A DNA stretch of 64,000 nt, taken from the NCBI RefSeq assembly GCF_004353225.1, contig NZ_CP037934.1, positions 2,914,001 to 2,978,000 of the forward strand, read 5' to 3'. This document shows positions 25,395 through 34,981 of this stretch, one piece after another (the first letter of the stretch is position 1; each line of letters starts with the position of its first letter). This DNA comes from Marinobacter sp. JH2 (GTDB taxonomy: Bacteria; Pseudomonadota; Gammaproteobacteria; Pseudomonadales; Oleiphilaceae). Both the position numbers and the translations under genes were made by a program. Below the pieces are notes generated by a model. The model did not search any database. It worked only from the letters and a program-made list of their open reading frames with translations, and was not told the DNA's origin.

Positions 25395-28300
25395 ACATCG
25401 GATCCTGTGTTATCAGCATGCCCTTGGTCCGTCTCTGCCAAGGCGCGATTAATCATGTCGTTTAGCTTATCCAGCCCGGCGTGAATACGCTGCCAATCCG
25501 GGAGTTCTTTGCGGATGTGCTGTTCTAAAACCGCCGCCTGCTCAGTCATCAGCGGATAGCCCATAGCGCCCGCTGTGCCCTTAATCTGATGGTTTTCTAG
25601 CTGAAGACTGGGCAAGTCGTGGCTGGCGAAAGCCTCGTTCATGCGCTGTTGCCGGTCAGCCAGCCCGGCCAGAAATCGCGACGATAAATAGCCGATATCT
25701 TCGTCAACGGCATCGCCTGCATCTCTGTTCAAGTAACGATCCAGCAGCGCCTGCAAGTGCGTGTAATCAGTGGGCTTGCGCAAAACACCATCACAACCTG
25801 CACTGATCAGTGCGTCCGTTTCCGATTGATCGCCCCCGGTAAACGCGATGATCGGTCGCCGGAATCCGGTTTGCCGTAACAACCGGGTGGCGTCCACACC
25901 ATCCATTCCAGGCAAAAACCGACCCATCAACACCAAGTGCACAGTGTCGGCCAAGGCCCTGCGCACCGCCTCTTCGCCATTGCTCGCTAAAATAGGATCG
26001 GCACCAATACGCTTGAGCATGCGCTCAACCAGGCGCCGGTTATCATCGTTCTCTTCCACCACCAACACCCGTCCACTAAACGTGGTCGGCATGGCCCCTG
26101 CATTCCGCCCCAAATACTTTGCCAACGATTGATAGAACTGCTGTTTATCAATGGGCTTCGCCAGATAACCGTTACACCCGGCTTTTCGATATTCAACGAT
26201 GTCTTCAGTCATCACATTGGCCGTGAGCGCGATAATGGGAGTGTTTACCCCCGCTTCCCGCAAAGCCAGCGTCGCGTCGCGACCGTTCATGACCGGCATC
26301 TGTATATCCATCAGAATTAGATCGAACGCTTCTTTGGTGGCCCGTTCCAGCGCCTCTGCACCGTTGAGAACATGCACCAACTCGGCTCCTGTTCGTTCCA
26401 CCAAAAGCGATACCAGCCGTTGATTCAGTTCGTTGTCTTCAGCACACAGGATACGACCACTCAACGTTGGTGCGGCCACCATCGGTATCGCCCGGCGTCG
26501 TTCAATAAATTCTGAAGCATCCTTTAAAAAGTGACTGTCATGCAGCGAGCCAGTGCTGATCGTTGCCTCAAATTCGCTGCCTTCGCCATACCTGCTATCA
26601 ACCCGAATGTTGCCGCCCAACAATTCAGCCAAGCGAAGAGAAATGCTCAAGCCTAAGCCACTGCCACCATATTGCCGAGCAATCGCACTGCTGCCTTGAG
26701 CAAACGGATCAAACAACCGGTCGATTTGCTCGGGTTTCATACCGATACCGGTATCAACGACACGAGCGTGCAACATTTCGTTCTCACGATCGCAACGAAC
26801 AACCAACGAAATCGAGCCTTTTTCCGTAAATTTCAGCGAATTTCCGCACAAATTAATAATTATTTGTCGAAAACGCGTAGGGTCCGTCTGAATTTTTTCA
26901 GGCAGCGGGTAGTCACAAATGATACTGAAATCGAGGCCTTTTTCGTTGGCTTTTGGCTCAAAAAATGCCTGTATCTCATCCAGCATTTCCGGCAAACTGA
27001 CCGGGACCACATCGACATCGAGTTTGTTGGCATCAATTTTCGAGTGGTCCAATATATCGTTTACCAACTCAAGCAAATGCCGACCGCTTCGTACCACGGT
27101 TTCCGCGCTTCTGCGTTTTTCGCTTTCGCTTAGCTCGTTATCAAGCAGAGTCTCCCCATACCCAATAATCGCCGCCAAAGGTGTCCGGATCTCGTGACTC
27201 ATGTTGGCCAGGAACTGACTTTTTGCCTGCGCCGAGTTCCGGGCCAGTTCTTTTTCCAATCGCTCTTGCTCTCGCTCGCGCTCAATCTGCAGTCGCTGAT
27301 GACTTTCAGTGGTATCAATGCAGGTGCCTTCCAAATGCATCGGCATACCTTCTGCGTCATAAACGGTATGCAGCGAAATCGTCGCCCAGCGCTCATCTCC
27401 ACTCCGGGTCAGGTATTTCGCTTCCACGCCTTTCACCGTTCCAGCTCTCTCCAACTGTTCGACAACCAGGCGTCTCAGCAAACCATCCTCAATAAAGGTT
27501 TCCAATACATCGGGATTAGCACGCAGCAGTTCGTGCCGACTCCGGTAACCTAACAATTCGGCCATCGCTGGGTTCGCGGTTACGAAGCGCCGCTCTGGGG
27601 ACATCTGAAAGACGCCTTCAATCACATTATCGAATAAAGACTGGTAACGCTGGAGGTTGGCCAAAGCCTTCCTGTTCCACGCCAATGCCTCTCCCTGCAC
27701 CTGTTTGATTCGATCAGCCAAGGCAAACGAAAACAGAATAACCTGAGCCGTAAGGCCAAATTGCGGCGTGTAAGTTGTGAACGTATTGAGCGGCAGGTAG
27801 CCAATCACCGTCAGACCATAAACCCCAAATCCGATTAAAGCGGCTGCCCATGCAAAAAAGTACGCACGAGCCGCGGGGTTGTAATAGCGCCACGATAGAT
27901 AACTGACAACAATCAAAAGACTACTCATCAGAATGGATGCCACCACAATCCACTCCATAGTGACCGCATATGGCATAAACAACGCTAAAACAAACGTCGC
28001 CACCACCGCATACAAGCAAACTACAAGCACCTTATCGAGGTCCGGCGATCGGTGACGGGTTTCCAAGAGCGAACGGGCCATCAGCAACCCGAAAAACAGC
28101 GTAAAGATGATGTGGTAGTGGAGGTAATCTTTGTTCAACAGTGCCGGGCGCTCATCGAACAACTGAACCCCATGGACTTGTTCGGTGGCTGTAAAGAGCA
28201 CGGCGGAAACCAGGTACAGTAAGTAGTAAATATTGCTTCGCTCACGCACGGAGACGGCAACAAACAAGTTGTAGGCAAGAATCGCCAGAATAGCGCCAAG

Positions 28301-28918
28301 CAGGATGCCTCGAACGGCTTCATCAAACGACACCTTGGCGATGTAACCCTCACGAGGCCACAGGGTGATGGGCAATCGAAACGTGTTGATGTTGGTTACC
28401 CGAAGATAAACCGTCGTTGTCGTCTCCGGTGCGAAAGAAATCTGAAACGTCGGGTTTGGAACCGCCAAATCCCGCTCGCTCCAATCATCGTAGTAACCGG
28501 CGCGGCGCTCCTCCACCAAGCGACCATCACGTACAACATACAAACGGACATCGTCCACCAACGGCAAAGCCAGCTCAAGCATCCAATCAGCAGGACCTTG
28601 CAGCTCCCGAGTACTGACATCCAGCCGAGTCCAATAAGCCGATTCTGTGTAGCCAAAGTTGAGCACGCCTTCATAGTGGCGATTGAATTGACCAAGGGGC
28701 AGATTGCGTACGTCTTCGAAGCTGAAGCTTTGGCCAGGGTCCTCTAGATAGGCCAGACACCCGTTAAGATCTCGAATACCTTCGCTGCCATTCCCCAACG
28801 ACAACACGCCATCACGACACCCGGACTGTGCAAAGGTTTGGGAAGGTAGGGCAATAACAACCAAAAACAGGCCCATCAGGAGCACCCGGACCCAAGTATC
28901 GCGTAACCGTTGCTGCAA
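25391..28918 (-). CDS. 7TMR-DISM hybrid histidine kinase with degenerate second receiver
   Basis: About 1175 residues. From the TTG at 28918 (GGAG upstream) a signal peptide is followed by a periplasmic 7TMR-DISMED2 domain, seven membrane helices, a PAS domain, HisKA (FLANMSHEIRTPLAAI with the phospho-His), HATPase (NLCGNSLKFTEKG; SGLGLSISLRLAELLGG), two receivers and an HPt domain (ENHQIKGTAGAMGY). Receiver 1 has LILMDIQMPVMNG with the Asp. Receiver 2 reads HLVLMGRFLPGMDG, so Gly replaces the phosphoacceptor Asp. A longer start at TTG 28969 is possible. Ligand unknown; the DISMED2 domain is carbohydrate-binding-like in general. Operon with the next two genes. Confidence 0.92.
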   Translation of the reverse strand: MQQRLRDTWVRVLLMGLFLVVIALPSQTFAQSGCRDGVLSLGNGSEGIRDLNGCLAYLEDPGQSFSFEDVRNLPLGQFNRHYEGVLNFGYTESAYWTRLDVSTRELQGPADWMLELALPLVDDVRLYVVRDGRLVEERRAGYYDDWSERDLAVPNPTFQISFAPETTTTVYLRVTNINTFRLPITLWPREGYIAKVSFDEAVRGILLGAILAILAYNLFVAVSVRERSNIYYLLYLVSAVLFTATEQVHGVQLFDERPALLNKDYLHYHIIFTLFFGLLMARSLLETRHRSPDLDKVLVVCLYAVVATFVLALFMPYAVTMEWIVVASILMSSLLIVVSYLSWRYYNPAARAYFFAWAAALIGFGVYGLTVIGYLPLNTFTTYTPQFGLTAQVILFSFALADRIKQVQGEALAWNRKALANLQRYQSLFDNVIEGVFQMSPERRFVTANPAMAELLGYRSRHELLRANPDVLETFIEDGLLRRLVVEQLERAGTVKGVEAKYLTRSGDERWATISLHTVYDAEGMPMHLEGTCIDTTESHQRLQIEREREQERLEKELARNSAQAKSQFLANMSHEIRTPLAAIIGYGETLLDNELSESEKRRSAETVVRSGRHLLELVNDILDHSKIDANKLDVDVVPVSLPEMLDEIQAFFEPKANEKGLDFSIICDYPLPEKIQTDPTRFRQIIINLCGNSLKFTEKGSISLVVRCDRENEMLHARVVDTGIGMKPEQIDRLFDPFAQGSSAIARQYGGSGLGLSISLRLAELLGGNIRVDSRYGEGSEFEATISTGSLHDSHFLKDASEFIERRRAIPMVAAPTLSGRILCAEDNELNQRLVSLLVERTGAELVHVLNGAEALERATKEAFDLILMDIQMPVMNGRDATLALREAGVNTPIIALTANVMTEDIVEYRKAGCNGYLAKPIDKQQFYQSLAKYLGRNAGAMPTTFSGRVLVVEENDDNRRLVERMLKRIGADPILASNGEEAVRRALADTVHLVLMGRFLPGMDGVDATRLLRQTGFRRPIIAFTGGDQSETDALISAGCDGVLRKPTDYTHLQALLDRYLNRDAGDAVDEDIGYLSSRFLAGLADRQQRMNEAFASHDLPSLQLENHQIKGTAGAMGYPLMTEQAAVLEQHIRKELPDWQRIHAGLDKLNDMINRALAETDQGHADNTGSDV

Positions 28919-29019
28919 AATGTGATCTCCGAGCGGGCAGCTGTCTACTTTATCGTTTATTGTCAGCAATCATTACTTTAGCTGTTCGCAATGGTTTTCG
29001 CACCCTGAGGTCACTCGAA

Positions 29020-30120
29020 ATGAGATCTGTTTTTCTCTATGCCACGCTTTCCATGGCCGTCGCCACAGTCTCAGGATGCGGCTCAGACAGCTCCGGTTCG
29101 TCTGCGCTAAACCCTGCCAGTGATGTTGACCTTACCTTTTCAACCTTTGATCTAACCGACACTCCCCAGGCACCCGAAACACTCAAGCACGCTCTGTTTA
29201 GTGACTACTACGCCGGCATCGAGCCCAGCGGAGACAGTAACAGCCCCGAAAACCAGCAAACGACTAAAGACATCCGCCGCCATATCGATATCTTCATTGG
29301 CGCTATGCCAGCCGAGGACGGCAACAGTTACACCAAGGTACGGAACCCTCTGGACTTGATGAACCAGATCATCAGCGTGGGCAACGTGCAAAACTTCGAC
29401 GATGGGCGCCAGTACATCAGCGACCGTATCGGTCAAAGCATAGCGGGCACCTACAACACACGCAGTGCGGGTGCCAGCATTCGTTTCACCGATCAAGCGG
29501 CCACGAATGCCCAGCTAGCCCTCAACGACCGCGAATGGCGATACCAAACGCTCGACTGGCGCTATGTCCCGAAAACCGCCGATGAAAGCAGTTTGGATGA
29601 AAAGGTCTACCGCACCATCCAATACGTCGCGCGCAGCGTCGATGCGGCCCAACAAGATCAACAACCGGAATTAATAAGTCTGCTCGCCGGCGCGCGATTC
29701 AGCGCAACGCATTTCAGCGCTTCGGGGTATAACGAGCCGGAGCTGGCCACGGCTGACTTTGTTAGCCGCAGTTATGGCGGGATTGAATTACGTCAGGAGT
29801 TCATCGGACAAGAAGAAAAAGATGCGCTGTTCATCAAAAACAGCGAACAGCCGGTCATCGACTACCGCCGCCACGGGGTGATACTTGAGGAAACTAACCC
29901 GGACTGCCAGCGTGTCGAACTGAATTACACCACGAGTCAGGTGAAAATTTACACCTCACATAACGAGCCGGCCAGAATAGAAGATCCGGAAGCAGATCCG
30001 GACGATGATGAAAACCCGGAAGATGTACCAACCGTGCCTAATCCGGACTACTGCGTCAATCAGAGCGTAGATCAGGCAAAAGTCGCTTGGAGCACAGTGC
30101 CCACGGCTCACCGCCAGTAG
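29020..30120 (+). CDS. Lipoprotein of unknown function
   Basis: 366 residues from the ATG at 29020, with TGAGGT eight bases upstream; an in-frame start at 28960 would hide the signal peptide. Lipobox VSGC at Cys20, then a Ser-rich linker and a large soluble domain. Two cysteines near the C-terminus (NPDCQRVEL and NPDYCVNQS) may form a disulfide, separated by an acidic stretch (DPEADPDDDENPEDV). Family not recognised. Divergent from the histidine kinase gene, whose start is about 100 bp away; a link with the kinase's periplasmic sensor is only a guess. Confidence 0.78.
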   Translation: MRSVFLYATLSMAVATVSGCGSDSSGSSALNPASDVDLTFSTFDLTDTPQAPETLKHALFSDYYAGIEPSGDSNSPENQQTTKDIRRHIDIFIGAMPAEDGNSYTKVRNPLDLMNQIISVGNVQNFDDGRQYISDRIGQSIAGTYNTRSAGASIRFTDQAATNAQLALNDREWRYQTLDWRYVPKTADESSLDEKVYRTIQYVARSVDAAQQDQQPELISLLAGARFSATHFSASGYNEPELATADFVSRSYGGIELRQEFIGQEEKDALFIKNSEQPVIDYRRHGVILEETNPDCQRVELNYTTSQVKIYTSHNEPARIEDPEADPDDDENPEDVPTVPNPDYCVNQSVDQAKVAWSTVPTAHRQ

Positions 30121-30123
30121 GCA

Positions 30124-30351
30124 CTACATATCCCAATTCTGCAAAAAACCTCGTTTTCGCTCGATCATTCGCTCATAGGCCGAGATGATGATCTCGGCGT
30201 GTGGAGCTTGGGTCAGCTTTAAGGTTTCGATCCGGCGTTCCAGTTTCCGGACTTCATCACACACTTGTTGTCGCACGTGAGTGCGGACACTGTCGTACTG
30301 CCCCAACTCAACGCGAGAGGCATCGGCAATCGGCATATTTGATCGGTTCAT
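30124..30351 (-). CDS. Small helical protein, unknown
   Basis: 75 residues from the ATG at 30351, preceded by GAGGTG with a 7-base spacer. Mostly charged helix: VRTHVRQQVCDEVRKLERRI, then IISAYERMIERKRGFLQNWDM. No known motif; the look is of a short coiled coil or a cytosolic adaptor. It ends three bases from the convergent lipoprotein stop. Confidence 0.6.
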   Translation of the reverse strand: MNRSNMPIADASRVELGQYDSVRTHVRQQVCDEVRKLERRIETLKLTQAPHAEIIISAYERMIERKRGFLQNWDM

Positions 30352-30422
30352 ACAGCGGCACCTCATCCATTGAGATCATGAGCAATCCTAAACCCAATTG
30401 CCATTTTGCCCAACTGTCAGAC

Positions 30423-30456
30423 AAAAAACAATAAAATGGAAAAAGTTCCATTTTAT
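30423..30456 (-). terminator. Rho-independent terminator of the serine hydrolase gene
   Basis: An 11-bp AT-rich perfect stem (30431-30441 with 30446-30456) overlaps the stop codon region and is followed on the minus strand by TGTTTTTT (T-run 30423-30428). Confidence 0.6.
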
Positions 30457-31739
30457 ACGGATGTTAGCCGCCTTTCTTGCTCCGGCAGTATTGGAAACTG
30501 CTTGGTAACCGTATAGACAAATCGGGCGAGCGACGGGATGTGATGACCCACTATCGGGAACCCGGTGTTAAGCAGACTGACCGAAATATCTCTAGCGGAG
30601 TCCGCCCAGCACATTTTGTTGATCAGGCCAATATGGCCAAACGCATGGCGGCTTTGCGGTCCCCATAGACCAACCGGATTGCCACCCAGCATCATCCCGG
30701 CGCTGAATCGCATAGGCACCAACATGGTGCGGTCCAGCTGCATGGAACCAAATTGCTGAATGGCTCGACGAATAGTCAACTCGCTACAAATTCGTTTGCC
30801 TTGCCACATACCGCCGTCCAGCATCATCTGGAAAAAGCGGTTCATTTCCTCCGCCGTACCACACAGGTTACCCGCCGGAATGACCGCTTCCTGAAAACGC
30901 GGGTCATTGGTTACCTGCTCAACGGTTTTAATATCACCCCCCAAAGCTCGATTCACCACCCAAGATACGGGGAAACGAGGCGTTGGACCGGTGGCGTAGT
31001 TCGATGCCAATTCATGCACATGGTCCTGCGCCACACCGTAGGTAAACCATTTCATGCCCATGGGCTTGCGCAGATACTTGTCCAAATAATTCTCGATGGT
31101 GTCACCTGTGACTTTCTCCAACACCCGCTGGAGCACAAAGCCGCCGGTAATCGCATGATAGGCTACCTTGGCGCCATCCACTTCTACCGGCTTGGCCTCA
31201 CACAGTAAACGCCACACTTCGTCTCTGTTCCACAGCACATCAATGGGGGTATCTTTAGGGATCGCGGGGATGCCACCCCGGTGCGACAAAATCTGATGCA
31301 CGGTGATGGTGCGCTTACCGTTTTTCGCAAACTCCGGGCAGTAATACGACACAGGGTCCATCAGATTAACCAGACCTTGCTCCGCTAACATATGGATGAG
31401 CAGCGCAGTTACAGCCTTGGATGCCGAAAAATAGCAAATAGGGGTTTCCGTACTCATCGGAATTTTCGGCGCACCCGAGCCATCATTCGGGCCGTTGCCG
31501 TGAACGTGGCCAATGGACCGGTGCAATACTTGCTCGCCGCGGTACCTCAACGAAAGCTGTATACCCGGATGAACACCGGTACGATACAGTGACTCCACAC
31601 TCTGCCAGATAGACTCCACCGCACCTTGAGACAGATTTACACGCTCAGGGTGTTCACCTGAGCTGTCACGAAAAATAAGGGAGGAAAGGTCTTGGGGCAC
31701 CTTGCAGATGTGCAAAGCACGACGGGCGAGTGAATGCAT
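30453..31739 (-). CDS. Beta-lactamase-fold serine hydrolase
   Basis: 428 residues from the ATG at 31739; a GTG at 31775 would add twelve residues, including a hydrophobic VILIIKALV. The class-C-like fold has the nucleophile motif SASK (CYFSASKAVTALLIHMLAEQG), the VHQILSHRGGIP region, a Tyr motif in KVAYHAITGGFVLQ, and a C-terminal FGHIGLINKMCW in place of KTG. It resembles EstB-type esterases more than true beta-lactamases. Substrate unknown; cytosolic or weakly membrane-associated. Confidence 0.88.
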   Translation of the reverse strand: MHSLARRALHICKVPQDLSSLIFRDSSGEHPERVNLSQGAVESIWQSVESLYRTGVHPGIQLSLRYRGEQVLHRSIGHVHGNGPNDGSGAPKIPMSTETPICYFSASKAVTALLIHMLAEQGLVNLMDPVSYYCPEFAKNGKRTITVHQILSHRGGIPAIPKDTPIDVLWNRDEVWRLLCEAKPVEVDGAKVAYHAITGGFVLQRVLEKVTGDTIENYLDKYLRKPMGMKWFTYGVAQDHVHELASNYATGPTPRFPVSWVVNRALGGDIKTVEQVTNDPRFQEAVIPAGNLCGTAEEMNRFFQMMLDGGMWQGKRICSELTIRRAIQQFGSMQLDRTMLVPMRFSAGMMLGGNPVGLWGPQSRHAFGHIGLINKMCWADSARDISVSLLNTGFPIVGHHIPSLARFVYTVTKQFPILPEQERRLTSV

Positions 31740-31810
31740 AACAAGCGCCTTTATTATCAGAATGACGGGTTTCACTTCCTCCGGGAGCTGCTTACCCCTG
31801 AAGTATGATC

Positions 31811-33034
31811 TTATGTCGTTTCATTATGTATGGGCTGTGCCGGCTGCGCTATGGCCACACAGTCACGCCCTCGCATTTTGGCCCGATACATCGCTTTATC
31901 GGCCTCTGCTGACAACTCTTCGACACTCGTACCGTGTATCGGATACACCGCAACACCAATACTTGCAGTGACCAACACACGCTCACCCGTCGCCAGAATA
32001 ACCGGTTTTTCACGTACGGCCTGTCGCAATCTTTCGGCCGTATCCAAAGCTTCGATTTGTCCCTTCTCCGGCAAGACAACCACAAACTCCTCGCCCCCAA
32101 ATCGGCCTACGGAATCTACGGCACGAACACTATCTTCCAGAATTTGGCTGGCGGTGGATAACACAAGATCACCGGCGGCATGGCCGTAACCGTCATTTAC
32201 CTTTTTGAAATGATCGAAATCGACCAACAATACTGCTAATGACCGGTGATAACGGTGCGCACGCTCTAATTCCTCTGCAAGAACGCGGCTCAGCTCCCGA
32301 CGGTTCAGCAACCCGGTGAGCGCGTCTTTTGTGGCTAACTCCTCGAGCTCCTGCTCCAGTTCTTTTCGCTTGGACACATCCAGCACGATCCCCTCAAGCA
32401 GTCGAGAACCATCATCGTCGGTCAAACCGGTCCCTCTGGCCCAAACCCAAATGTCCCGTCCACATTTTCGGGTAATCGGAAATTCGATCGAAAAGAAACC
32501 CTGCTGGCGAATCGATTCTGCTGCTTCCTGAGCTATCGCCATACGGCGTTCGTCACCCATCAGGCCCGATTTACTGAGCGAGCCTTTTGTCATCAGCTCT
32601 TCTGCGCTGTAACCGGTCAACTCTTCACAACCATCAGAAATAAAAATAAAGCTGCCAAGAAGATCATTTCTGAAGCGAAAAGCCATACCGGGCAAGTTAT
32701 TCAGCAAAACCGTCAACTGCCGCTCATGCTCACGCATCACCTTGCGCTGACGAATCTGCAGCAAAAGAAGCAACCGGTCTTTGCGGAGTTGGCGAAACAT
32801 GACGATAAACAAAGTGAGGCCTGTCACGCCAACGAATAAAAAGCCCTTCCAGGTTTGAACCTTCGACAACGCACGGGCATCCTGAAACCAAGTTTCCGCC
32901 AGCTGATCGGAGAACTGGATCCAGGCCAGGCCCACCAGCAGGTACACAAAGACCGCCCACAGCGCGCGTCGCAGCGGACTGCGATTTGCCTGCAACGGCA
33001 CCGTGCCGCTGTCCTCTGGTTGCTCCTGACTCAT
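31811..33034 (-). CDS. Membrane-bound PAS-GGDEF diguanylate cyclase
   Basis: 407 residues from the ATG at 33034 (AAGGTG five bases upstream). Two membrane helices (AVFVYLLVGLAWIQF and GFLFVGVTGLTLFIVMF) bracket a short periplasmic loop; a PAS domain follows (NNLPGMAFRFRND to LDVSKRKELEQ) and then a GGDEF domain with the active signature FGGEEF. The RxxD product-inhibition site is present (RAVD five residues before GGEEF). An active c-di-GMP synthase with feedback control is likely. No EAL domain. Confidence 0.94.
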   Translation of the reverse strand: MSQEQPEDSGTVPLQANRSPLRRALWAVFVYLLVGLAWIQFSDQLAETWFQDARALSKVQTWKGFLFVGVTGLTLFIVMFRQLRKDRLLLLLQIRQRKVMREHERQLTVLLNNLPGMAFRFRNDLLGSFIFISDGCEELTGYSAEELMTKGSLSKSGLMGDERRMAIAQEAAESIRQQGFFSIEFPITRKCGRDIWVWARGTGLTDDDGSRLLEGIVLDVSKRKELEQELEELATKDALTGLLNRRELSRVLAEELERAHRYHRSLAVLLVDFDHFKKVNDGYGHAAGDLVLSTASQILEDSVRAVDSVGRFGGEEFVVVLPEKGQIEALDTAERLRQAVREKPVILATGERVLVTASIGVAVYPIHGTSVEELSAEADKAMYRAKMRGRDCVAIAQPAQPIHNETT

Positions 33035-33166
33035 TAAAACACCTTGCCTGACAGTTCTATGGCCCTCTTCAAAAATAGTCACTGTCGGGTGCAGAGTCGA
33101 GTATGGCTTGATTTTAATGTCGAGTTAGTCAAAAATAAATGTGACACTCAATCACGTTTATACACC

Positions 33167-33553
33167 ATGATGCGACCCCACTGTTCATTGAAACCTGTTT
33201 CGTGCGCTATCCTTGCGCTGCTGTCGATCAGCCTGTCATCTGGCTGCACAAAAACGTCCAGTCCATCTGAAGAGGTCATCGAGTACGCTCGCTCAGCGAC
33301 CCCCGAGAACCCCGAAACTGCTGAGGTTTATCAGCGTTCCTGCATGGCTTGTCATGGCAGCGGTACCTCCGATGCGCCACTTACCGGGGATACGAATGCT
33401 TGGCAACCCCGCATGAAAAAAGGCATGGACACACTGCTGAATAACGTCGTGTCGGGCACGGGCGGCATGCCCCCTTATGGCCTATGCATGGATTGCAACG
33501 CCGCAGAATTCCAGGCGCTGATCACCTTCATGGCAACACCGGCACAGATATAG
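33167..33553 (+). CDS. Cytochrome c5-like lipoprotein
   Basis: 128 residues from the ATG pair at 33167. Signal and lipobox LSSGC; then one haem-binding CMACH, MPPYG for the likely axial Met, and GLCMDC, the second Cys pair that marks the cytochrome c5 group. Expected on the periplasmic face as an electron carrier. The next gene starts nine bases after its stop and encodes an exported FAD oxidoreductase, so it is the likely electron acceptor for that enzyme. Confidence 0.87.
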   Translation: MMRPHCSLKPVSCAILALLSISLSSGCTKTSSPSEEVIEYARSATPENPETAEVYQRSCMACHGSGTSDAPLTGDTNAWQPRMKKGMDTLLNNVVSGTGGMPPYGLCMDCNAAEFQALITFMATPAQI

Positions 33554-33562
33554 GAGCGCACC

Positions 33563-34975
33563 ATGCAACGACGGCAGTTTTTGCATTTACTGGTAGGTAG
33601 CGCTCTTGCCAGTCAAGCGGGATGGCCCGAACTCAGCCATGCTCGAACGTCGTCCGGTCAAAAAACAACCATCGCAGGCCCAATGACTTGGCGAAATTGG
33701 TCCGGTTCGCAGAACTCGAACCCGAGCCACCGGCTCGCGCCGCGTTCGATCAGCGAACTGCTGGATATCTTGAACGACCCCGCCCACAAAAACGCCCAGA
33801 TTCGCCCGGTCGGCTCCGGTCATTCGTTCTCGCCGTTGGTGCCCACCAACGATGTGTTGGTGTCACTGGCCCGCTTGAACGGTCTCCTCGATCACAACGA
33901 TGACCTGTGCCGTGCCCGCATCGCCTCCGGCACGCTGCTAGGCCAACTTGGCCAACCTCTCGAAAGCATCAACCAAGCGCTCTTCAACATGCCGGATATT
34001 GATCAACAATCCCTCGGCGGCTTACTGGCAACAGCCACCCATGGCACCGGGGCTGAACTGATGAGTTTGTCGGGCTATATTGAGGGACTCACCCTGGTAA
34101 CCGCGCAGGGAGATGTACTGGCGTGCAGCCGAGACCGGAATCCAGACATCTTCCAGGCAGCACGAGTCGGGCTAGGCAGTTTGGGCTTCGTAACCGATGT
34201 AACTCTGCAGAATCGGCGCCCCTACCGGCTCAAGAAAACCACCGAATGGTTGGCCGTCGAAGACATTCTCGAAAACGCCGACGCACGGGCCACAGCGCAC
34301 CGAAACTACGAGTTCTTCTATATTCCGTTCTCGGGCATGGGTTTTACCAGCACCCACGACATCACCGATGAGCCGCTATCGGAAACCGACGCCATCGACC
34401 AGAATGACGGCGCCCGGGACCTCCAACAAGCCCGCGATTATCTGTCATGGTCGCCACGCCTTCGCCGGCTCATACTTGGTAGCTACATGCGCACCCTCAG
34501 TACCGAGGTAAAGGTAGCCTCGTCCTGGCAGAACTACACCAGCGCCCGGAACGTGCGTTTCAATGAAATGGAATATCACCTGCCGAGAGACAGTTGGCAG
34601 GCGGCGCTTCGTGAAGTAATCGATACCATCGAAAGCCAATTCCCCGAGGTGTTCTTCCCCATTGAGGTAAGGTTTGTAAAGTCAGACGATGCCTGGCTTA
34701 GCCCTTTTTACCAGCGCGATTCTGTTTCTATCGCCGTACATCGGTTCATTGAAGAAGACCATACGCCCTTGTTCGAGGCCGTGGAACCGATTCTGAAACG
34801 ACATGGGGGAAGACCACACTGGGGCAAACTGAACACGCTCACCGGGGCCGATTTCGAGTCACTTTATCCGCAGTGGCAGGCATTTTGCGAAGTGAGGGAA
34901 GCACTTGATCCGAACGGCCGTTTCCTGAACCCCTATCTGGCTCGCCTGTTCAGCCAACCCACGAGGACGGGATAA
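33563..34975 (+). CDS. Tat-exported FAD-linked sugar-lactone oxidase family protein
   Basis: 470 residues of the D-arabinono-1,4-lactone oxidase/L-gulonolactone oxidase group. Twin-arginine signal QRRQFLHLLVGSALA at the start. FAD-binding-4 domain: RPVGSGHSFSPLVPTND, where the His is at the covalent flavin position, and LATATHGTGAELMSL. The C-terminal ALO domain shows PHWGKLNTL and DPNGRFLNPYL. It probably oxidises an aldonolactone, aldose or polyol in the periplasm. Nine bases separate it from the cytochrome gene and six from the PLP enzyme gene, so cytochrome, flavoenzyme and PLP enzyme look like one operon. Confidence 0.88.
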   Translation: MQRRQFLHLLVGSALASQAGWPELSHARTSSGQKTTIAGPMTWRNWSGSQNSNPSHRLAPRSISELLDILNDPAHKNAQIRPVGSGHSFSPLVPTNDVLVSLARLNGLLDHNDDLCRARIASGTLLGQLGQPLESINQALFNMPDIDQQSLGGLLATATHGTGAELMSLSGYIEGLTLVTAQGDVLACSRDRNPDIFQAARVGLGSLGFVTDVTLQNRRPYRLKKTTEWLAVEDILENADARATAHRNYEFFYIPFSGMGFTSTHDITDEPLSETDAIDQNDGARDLQQARDYLSWSPRLRRLILGSYMRTLSTEVKVASSWQNYTSARNVRFNEMEYHLPRDSWQAALREVIDTIESQFPEVFFPIEVRFVKSDDAWLSPFYQRDSVSIAVHRFIEEDHTPLFEAVEPILKRHGGRPHWGKLNTLTGADFESLYPQWQAFCEVREALDPNGRFLNPYLARLFSQPTRTG

Positions 34976-34981
34976 GCAAAC

